This document shows positions 58,922 through 64,000 of a stretch of 64,000 nucleotides of DNA, piece by piece. Position 1 is the first letter of the stretch, and every line of letters starts with the position of its first letter. The DNA lies in NCBI RefSeq assembly GCF_009765985.1, contig NZ_LMUM01000016.1, forward strand, positions 62,001-126,000, given 5' to 3'. The position numbers and the translations under genes were made by a program. Below the pieces are notes generated by a model. The model saw nothing but the letters and a program-made list of their open reading frames with translations. It searched no databases and had not been told where the DNA came from. Origin of the DNA: Acidobacterium sp. S8. GTDB lineage: Bacteria > Acidobacteriota > Terriglobia > Terriglobales > Acidobacteriaceae.

Positions 58922-59617
58922 ATGATCAAGGCATGGCTCATCGCAAAGCGGCTCTTGTGGCAGAATCGCTGGCTCTTTCTGCTTCTGGCTCTCTGGCCCT
59001 ACATCATGGCCGCGATTCTCACCGGAGGCGGTCAGCCGGATCCCGACGACGTGCTCTGGATGCTGCATCAGGAATGCTTCGCCGGGCTGGCTCTGGTCGC
59101 CTTTACCGGAAGCACTTTGCTCGGGAATGAGCAGCGCTCACGGCGCATTATCATGGTGCTCGGTCGCGCCGTCAGCCGCCCGCAATACCTGCTTTCGCTG
59201 CTCATCACGGCTTGGCTGCCGCTGCTTCTCTACGCCAGCGGATTCGTAGTGAGCGGGATCTTCATGGCGCAATCGCTGCACAGCCCGCACGGTGGAATTT
59301 GGATCATGCTGTCAGCTCAGCTTGTGCTTGGAATCTGGGCAGGAGCCGTCAGCATCTTCTGGTCCATCCTGCTGCCCCAGTTGATCGCCTCCATCGCCTC
59401 CGTAGCTCTTCTTGGACTGGCCGCATACCTAGGCGGACTGGGAATAATCGGCCCCGGCAGGCTGATCCTCACTTTGTTCGAGACGTCATTTTCCGCCGGA
59501 ACCGTGCCCAGCTCCCTGTCAATCGACCTTTTGCTCACGCTGGTAGCTGGCGGTGCCTGGTTTGCAGCTGCTGCATGGATATTCAATCGCCGCGATCTCA
59601 ATCTCTCCGCCGACTAG
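58922..59617 (+). CDS. ABC-2 type transporter permease
   Basis: A 231-residue membrane protein with about six hydrophobic helices (about 15-35, 55-75, 90-115, 125-150, 155-180, 200-220). The cytoplasmic loop with NEQRSRRIIMVLGRAVSRPQYL is typical for ABC-2 exporters. The start has GAGAAGGAA just upstream. It is the partner of the ATPase at 57794-58714; together they would export a small lipophilic compound or lipid-linked molecule. Confidence 0.75.
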   Translation: MIKAWLIAKRLLWQNRWLFLLLALWPYIMAAILTGGGQPDPDDVLWMLHQECFAGLALVAFTGSTLLGNEQRSRRIIMVLGRAVSRPQYLLSLLITAWLPLLLYASGFVVSGIFMAQSLHSPHGGIWIMLSAQLVLGIWAGAVSIFWSILLPQLIASIASVALLGLAAYLGGLGIIGPGRLILTLFETSFSAGTVPSSLSIDLLLTLVAGGAWFAAAAWIFNRRDLNLSAD

Positions 59618-59641
59618 AAAGTACTCGTCATCTAAAGAGCT

Positions 59642-59673
59642 CGTCATTCTGAGCCGAAGGCGAAGAATCTCAA
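59642..59673. repeat. Interspersed repeat, family B, half copy
   Basis: CGTCATTCTGAGCC and GGCGAAGAATCTCAAG match the half-element at 43828-43862. It is located in the gap between the convergent permease gene and nuoN. Confidence 0.7.
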
Positions 59674-59716
59674 GCCATACCAATCAAAACTAAATTCTTA
59701 AGATAGAGGAAGTTGC

Positions 59717-59747
59717 CCAAAAAGGGACCCTCCAGTGAGGGCCCCTT
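59717..59747 (-). terminator. Rho-independent terminator of the nuo operon
   Basis: On the minus strand AAGGGGCCCTC-ACTG-GAGGGTCCCTT, 11 pairs with one mismatch, is followed by TTT. It lies 20 bases downstream of the nuoN stop codon. Confidence 0.88.
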
Positions 59748-59767
59748 CAACGGAATGGGTCGGAAAA

Positions 59768-61252
59768 TTACTTCACAGCTGTAGTTGTGTCGCTCACCGT
59801 CGATTGAAGCGTCAGCGCTCCAGCCTTGGCCAGCGCCAGCACCCGCCCCGGCACGATACCGAGAATCAGCGTACCCGCGATAGTAATCAGGAGAGCAAAC
59901 ATCAGCGGCACAGTAACCCGTGGAATGCCGTCGAGCAGGTCGCTATGCACGGGCTTCGAGTAAACCGAAACCAGCGGACGCAGATAGTAATAGACGGCGA
60001 TGCCACTGTTCACCAAGCCGATAATCGTCAGCCACACCAGCCCGGAGTGCAGGGCCGAAGCGAAGACATAAAACTTGCCGAAGAATCCGCCGGTGAAAGG
60101 AATGCCGATCAGCGAAATCAGGAAGAAGGCCAGCGCTCCGCCCAGCAGAGGCGAACGGTACGCGAGTCCACGGTAATCCTGAATGAGAGTGAGACGGTCA
60201 TCCATGCCACCCGCGTGACTGATCACGGCAAATGCGCCAACGTTCATAACCGCATAACTCGCTGCGTAGAAGCTTGCCGCCGCAATGCCATCGGGCGAAA
60301 GCGCGGTGAAGGCGACCAGCAGGTATCCGGCATGTGCAATCGAAGAATACGCCAGCATGCGCTTGATGTTCTGCTGTCGCAGCGCGCCCAGGTTACCGAA
60401 GGTCATTGAGAGCGCCGCCATCCACCAGATCAGCGGTTGCCAATGGCTATGCAAAGCAGGGAGCGCGGTGTAGAGCACGCGGAGCAGTACAGCAAAAGCC
60501 GCCGCCTTAGGAGCAGTCGACATCAATCCGACCACAGGTGAAGGCGCGCCTTCATACACATCGGGCGCCCAGACCTGGAAGGGAACCGCCGACACTTTGA
60601 AGCCGATGCCGATCAGGATCATGGCCATCCCGATGACACCAAAAACCGGCACCTGGCTCGTCGAAAGTAGCCCAGCAATTTGAGGAATGTCCGTCGTCCC
60701 GGTCGCGCCGAAGATCAGCGCAATGCCATAAAGGAAAAATGCAGTGGCAAACGATCCAAGCAGGAAGTACTTGATCGCCGACTCCGGCCCCTTGGCGCTC
60801 TTCCTGCGGAAGGCAGCCATGATGTAAGTTGAGATCGAAGAAATTTCGAGGCCCACGAAGACCAGCAGCAGCTCGGTGGCGCAGCTCATCAGCATCATGC
60901 CGACAGCACCGAAGCACATCAGAGCAAACAGTTCGCCGAGGCTCTCGGCATCCCGGCCTGCCGCGTCAAGCGTGACCAGCAGCGTCACCAGCACGATTCC
61001 GGCAATCAGGACATGAAAGAAAACGCTGAAGGCATCCGTCTGGACGGTTCCAAAGTACGCCGTGCCCGCAGGCAGTTGCAGCTGCCAGAAGCTTGCGAAG
61101 AGCGCGGCCAGGGTTCCCAGCACCGCGAGCCATCCGAGCGGCTTGCGGCTGGCATTCTTTGCCAGCAATGGCTCACCCAGCATGATGAGCACGCCGGTGA
61201 TAGTGAGAATCACCTCGGGGAGAATACGAAATACTTGTGCCACGTCTGTCAT
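59768..61252 (-). CDS. nuoN: NADH-quinone oxidoreductase subunit N
   Basis: A 494-residue antiporter-like membrane subunit of respiratory complex I with about 14 helices. [17 protein letters not shown] and [19 protein letters not shown] carry the conserved Glu and Lys of the proton channel, and [18 protein letters not shown] is the NuoN signature. Its start overlaps the nuoM stop by four bases (ATGA). It is the last gene of the operon and is followed by a terminator. Confidence 0.95.
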   Translation of the reverse strand: MTDVAQVFRILPEVILTITGVLIMLGEPLLAKNASRKPLGWLAVLGTLAALFASFWQLQLPAGTAYFGTVQTDAFSVFFHVLIAGIVLVTLLVTLDAAGRDAESLGELFALMCFGAVGMMLMSCATELLLVFVGLEISSISTYIMAAFRRKSAKGPESAIKYFLLGSFATAFFLYGIALIFGATGTTDIPQIAGLLSTSQVPVFGVIGMAMILIGIGFKVSAVPFQVWAPDVYEGAPSPVVGLMSTAPKAAAFAVLLRVLYTALPALHSHWQPLIWWMAALSMTFGNLGALRQQNIKRMLAYSSIAHAGYLLVAFTALSPDGIAAASFYAASYAVMNVGAFAVISHAGGMDDRLTLIQDYRGLAYRSPLLGGALAFFLISLIGIPFTGGFFGKFYVFASALHSGLVWLTIIGLVNSGIAVYYYLRPLVSVYSKPVHSDLLDGIPRVTVPLMFALLITIAGTLILGIVPGRVLALAKAGALTLQSTVSDTTTAVK

Positions 61253-62763
61253 CGCTTCTCCGCCACGTTAGGTAACAAAGTCATAGTCGCATGCGCAAAA
61301 CTGTTAGCCATCTGGTCCACAGCGCCGCCGATGGCGCGAATCCAGTAAGGCGAAGCCACACCGAGCACCAGCATGAGAATCACCGCTGGAATCAACGCGA
61401 AGCCCTCACGCGCTACAATATCGGGCACATTCTTGTTGACCACCAGTTGCGACTGTTCGCCGTAAAAGAGCTTCTGAATCATGGTGAGCATGTAGGCTGC
61501 ACTCAGAATCACGCCCAGCGTCGCGGCCGTCGCCCAGTAAGGATGCACGCCAAAACTGGAACTGAGAATCAGGAATTCGCCAACAAACCCGTTAAGAATC
61601 GGCAAGCCAACCAGCGAAAGCGCTGTGATGACATAGAGCGTCGCCATGCGCGGCAACTTGGCAGCCATGCCGCCGTACAGCGCCATGTCGTATGTGCCAT
61701 AGCGTTCATAAAGGATGCCGAAAAGAATCAGAATCGCAGCGCCGGAAAGCTCATGGTTCAGGACTTGATACACAGCGCCGTTCAGCCCGACAACGGTAAA
61801 GCAGAAGATGCCAAGCGTGCAGAAGCTAAGATGCCCGACCGTAGAGAAAGCGAGAAAGCGCTTCAGATCCTGCTGCACCAGCGCTATCGACGCTCCGTAA
61901 AGGATGCCGATGACGGCCAGCGCGATCATCAGCGGAGCAATCTGCCGCGACTGTTCCGGGAAGAGTCCGAGGTTGAAACGAATAATGGAGTAGAGGCCAA
62001 GCTTGCCGGCAACCACCATCGCCATTGCCGTAGGAGCTTCGGAAAATACATCGCTCAACCATCCATGCAGTGGGAAGACCGGAACCTTGACAGCAAAGGC
62101 CGCGAGGAACGCCAGCGAGACCCACCACAGAGCCTGCGGTGCGAGAGCCGAACCGTTCTGCGCCAGGTACTGCTGCGTCAGAACAAAATCGAAGGTGCCG
62201 GTCTTGGCGTAGAGCCACAATAGAGCAACCAGGAGCAACGCCGAAGGCAGGAAGGTAAAGATGAAGAACTTGATCGCCGCCTGAGGCCCACGCTGCCGGC
62301 CGAACATGGCAATCAGAATCGCCATCGGAACCAGCGACAGTTCCCAGAAACCGTAATAAAGGAACATGTCGAGCGCGACGAAGACGCCAAGCATCGCCGT
62401 CTGCTGAATCAGGAAGAGGAAATAAAATTCCTTGGTGCGAGTCTCAATTGCCTTCCACGACGCCAGTACCGCCAGCGGTCCTAGGAAGCCGACGAGCACC
62501 ACCAGCCACATCGAGATGCCGTCGATACCAAGGTGGTAATGGATGTTGGGGCTCGCGATCCACGGATGATTCTCTTCAAACTGGAAGCCGGTCTGCCCAT
62601 AGTTGAAGTGCGCAGGCAGATGCAGCGTCAGTGCGAACGTCAGCAACGATACCAGCAGCGTGAACCACTGGATCAGCTTGCCGCGCCGCGGCAGCAGGGC
62701 AACCACGATCGCGCCCGCCGTGGGCACAAACGTAATCAGCGACAAAATGGAATCGTTAAACAC
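61249..62763 (-). CDS. nuoM: NADH-quinone oxidoreductase subunit M
   Basis: A 504-residue complex I membrane subunit. [21 protein letters not shown] (in part) carries the channel glutamate, [23 protein letters not shown] the lysine and the conserved loop, and [17 protein letters not shown] the next key helix. It moves protons with NuoL and NuoN. The gene lies 31 bases after nuoL and overlaps nuoN. Confidence 0.95.
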   Translation of the reverse strand: MFNDSILSLITFVPTAGAIVVALLPRRGKLIQWFTLLVSLLTFALTLHLPAHFNYGQTGFQFEENHPWIASPNIHYHLGIDGISMWLVVLVGFLGPLAVLASWKAIETRTKEFYFLFLIQQTAMLGVFVALDMFLYYGFWELSLVPMAILIAMFGRQRGPQAAIKFFIFTFLPSALLLVALLWLYAKTGTFDFVLTQQYLAQNGSALAPQALWWVSLAFLAAFAVKVPVFPLHGWLSDVFSEAPTAMAMVVAGKLGLYSIIRFNLGLFPEQSRQIAPLMIALAVIGILYGASIALVQQDLKRFLAFSTVGHLSFCTLGIFCFTVVGLNGAVYQVLNHELSGAAILILFGILYERYGTYDMALYGGMAAKLPRMATLYVITALSLVGLPILNGFVGEFLILSSSFGVHPYWATAATLGVILSAAYMLTMIQKLFYGEQSQLVVNKNVPDIVAREGFALIPAVILMLVLGVASPYWIRAIGGAVDQMANSFAHATMTLLPNVAEKR

Positions 62764-62794
62764 GAATACGTTCCTTAATCTTCAAGCGCCGTCA

Positions 62795-64000
62795 TTAAAA
62801 CGACAGATGCGTTCCGAATCCGAAGTACGTCAACAACAGCAGAGCAGCTGCACCAAGCGCCAGCCATCCTGCATAAGACCGAATATTGCCCGACTGCACC
62901 CGCTGCACAAGAGAGCCAATGCCCTGGGTTGCATAACCGAGCGCCAAACCACCGCCGGTAATCACGCCAGTGTCGAACAGGCCTTTCAGCACATACCGCG
63001 AAAGGAAGAGCACCGGCGTAATGATGACAGCGCCGTACAATTCGTCGATCCAGTACTTGTTCAGCAGCAGCGAGTACAGTCCACGAACCTTCGCTGCAAT
63101 CTGCGCCGGAAGTTCGGGTTTTGCAAAATACATGAGGTGAGCAATAAACCAGCCGATGAGCGCCGTCGCCACGGAGACAACCGCCAGCAGCAACTCCAGA
63201 GACTTGTTCCCTTCCGGAGCCTCCGCGGCGGGTACAACCGCTTGCTGCTGCGTGCTCATCGCAACGCTTACCTGCTCAAACGAGAGGTGCTGCGCATGCA
63301 TGACCGGCGACAGGAAGTGCTCAATCTCATTGTGGCCGCCAAGGGCCGCCGGAACACCAACCCATCCGCCAATTACAGAAAGGATGGCAAGGATGACAAG
63401 CGGAGCAAGCATGATCCACGGGCTTTCATGCACGGGATGCTTGTGTTCTTCTTTCTCGGCATGATGCCCTGGCTCCGGTGTATGCGCTGCAGCTTGGTCC
63501 GCACGGCTCTTCCCGAAGAAAGTGAGGTACCACAATCGAAACATGTAGAAAGATGTCAGCCCGGCTGTCAGCAGCCCGACAAACCAAACAATCTTCCCGA
63601 CAGGGTTCGGCGAGATAAACGCCTGGTAGAGAATCTCGTCCTTACTGAAGAATCCGGCAAACGGCGGAAAGCCGGCGATAGCAAAAACCGCAGCCGTCAT
63701 CGTCCAGAAGGTGACAGGAATTTTCTTCCGAAGTCCTCCCATCACTCGCATATCCTGCTCACCGCTCAGCGCGTGGATGACAGAACCAGCGGCGAGGAAG
63801 AGCAGCGCCTTGAAGAAAGCGTGCGTCAGCAAGTGGAAGATGCCGGCAGAATATGCAGCCACGCCACAGGCGAGGAACATATATCCCAACTGTGAAACCG
63901 TCGAGTAGGCCAGCACGCGTTTGATGTCCGTTTGAACGAGCCCGATCGTCGCGGCGAAGAGAGCTGTCGCGGCACCAATAATGGCCACAGTGCTCAGCGC
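62795..64000 (-). CDS. nuoL: NADH-quinone oxidoreductase subunit L, 5' end beyond the window
   Basis: The last 401 residues of NuoL. The frame is open to the edge at 64000. TDIKRVLAYSTVSQLGYMFLACG and HLLTHAFFKALLFLAAGSVIH are the channel helices with the conserved lysine and histidine, and DEILYQAF belongs to the core. A long lateral helix region follows at the C-terminus. It is the first visible gene of nuoL-nuoM-nuoN. Confidence 0.95.
   Translation of the reverse strand, partial: ALSTVAIIGAATALFAATIGLVQTDIKRVLAYSTVSQLGYMFLACGVAAYSAGIFHLLTHAFFKALLFLAAGSVIHALSGEQDMRVMGGLRKKIPVTFWTMTAAVFAIAGFPPFAGFFSKDEILYQAFISPNPVGKIVWFVGLLTAGLTSFYMFRLWYLTFFGKSRADQAAAHTPEPGHHAEKEEHKHPVHESPWIMLAPLVILAILSVIGGWVGVPAALGGHNEIEHFLSPVMHAQHLSFEQVSVAMSTQQQAVVPAAEAPEGNKSLELLLAVVSVATALIGWFIAHLMYFAKPELPAQIAAKVRGLYSLLLNKYWIDELYGAVIITPVLFLSRYVLKGLFDTGVITGGGLALGYATQGIGSLVQRVQSGNIRSYAGWLALGAAALLLLTYFGFGTHLSF

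Noticed and set aside
62603-63895. A 430-residue open frame on the plus strand opposite nuoM/nuoL
   Set aside because: It lies completely antisense to strongly conserved complex I genes, is full of Arg, Gln and His in a pattern typical of reversed membrane-protein codons, and has no ribosome site.

Overview
The window looks like chromosome of an Acidobacteriota member (Terriglobia/Acidobacteriaceae type). The reasons are three very long MacB/FtsX permeases with an N-terminal prefix domain (the acidobacterial 'ADOP' family) controlled by PadR regulators, two Oar-like TonB-dependent receptors with a carboxypeptidase-regulatory-like N-terminus, a bacillithiol-type BshB1 deacetylase, and LpxD, which shows a lipid A-bearing outer membrane. 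The species is not determined.

Layout. 1-3521: the end of an unidentified gene, two secreted amidohydrolases and a NagB-like sugar-phosphate deaminase. 3622-15883: a sigma70-like promoter, a TonB receptor and a tight run of seven exported proteins: a Tat-type SelA-fold PLP enzyme, a bicupin, a di-heme cytochrome c, an SMP-30 lactonase, a triple-RidA protein, a DUF4380-like protein and a PQQ alcohol/sugar dehydrogenase. I read this as a possible extracytoplasmic aminosugar oxidation and deamination route. 15884-18678: decayed IS66 and IS3 pieces on either side of a GH79 lipoprotein. 18679-20568: an SDR and a 6-phosphogluconate dehydrogenase. 21051-26851: a second TonB receptor, a Tat-type sulfatase and its formylglycine-generating enzyme. 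26863-29883: a type III PKS, methyltransferase and flavoprotein operon resembling srsABC (phenolic lipids).

30015-45861: mostly housekeeping and stress genes: xseB, a homocysteine methyltransferase/MTHFR fusion, a beta-propeller-like lipoprotein, a B3 metallo-beta-lactamase, bshB1, a MASE1-PAS-GGDEF cyclase, a REC-PAS regulator, lpxD, a poly(A) polymerase-type nucleotidyltransferase with a histone-H1-like tail, a C45 acyltransferase, a class III aminotransferase and a guanine-deaminase-like enzyme. 45893-54754: two divergent PadR-ADOP units with one and two permeases, separated by a compact control region with two distinct inverted repeats. 54759-64000: a hypothetical exported protein, a glutamine synthetase, a methyltransferase, an ABC exporter pair, and the end of a nuo operon (nuoL-M-N) closed by a clear terminator. 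Interspersed palindromic repeats of two families and one tandem duplication lie in the non-coding gaps. No tRNA, rRNA or CRISPR array was seen.
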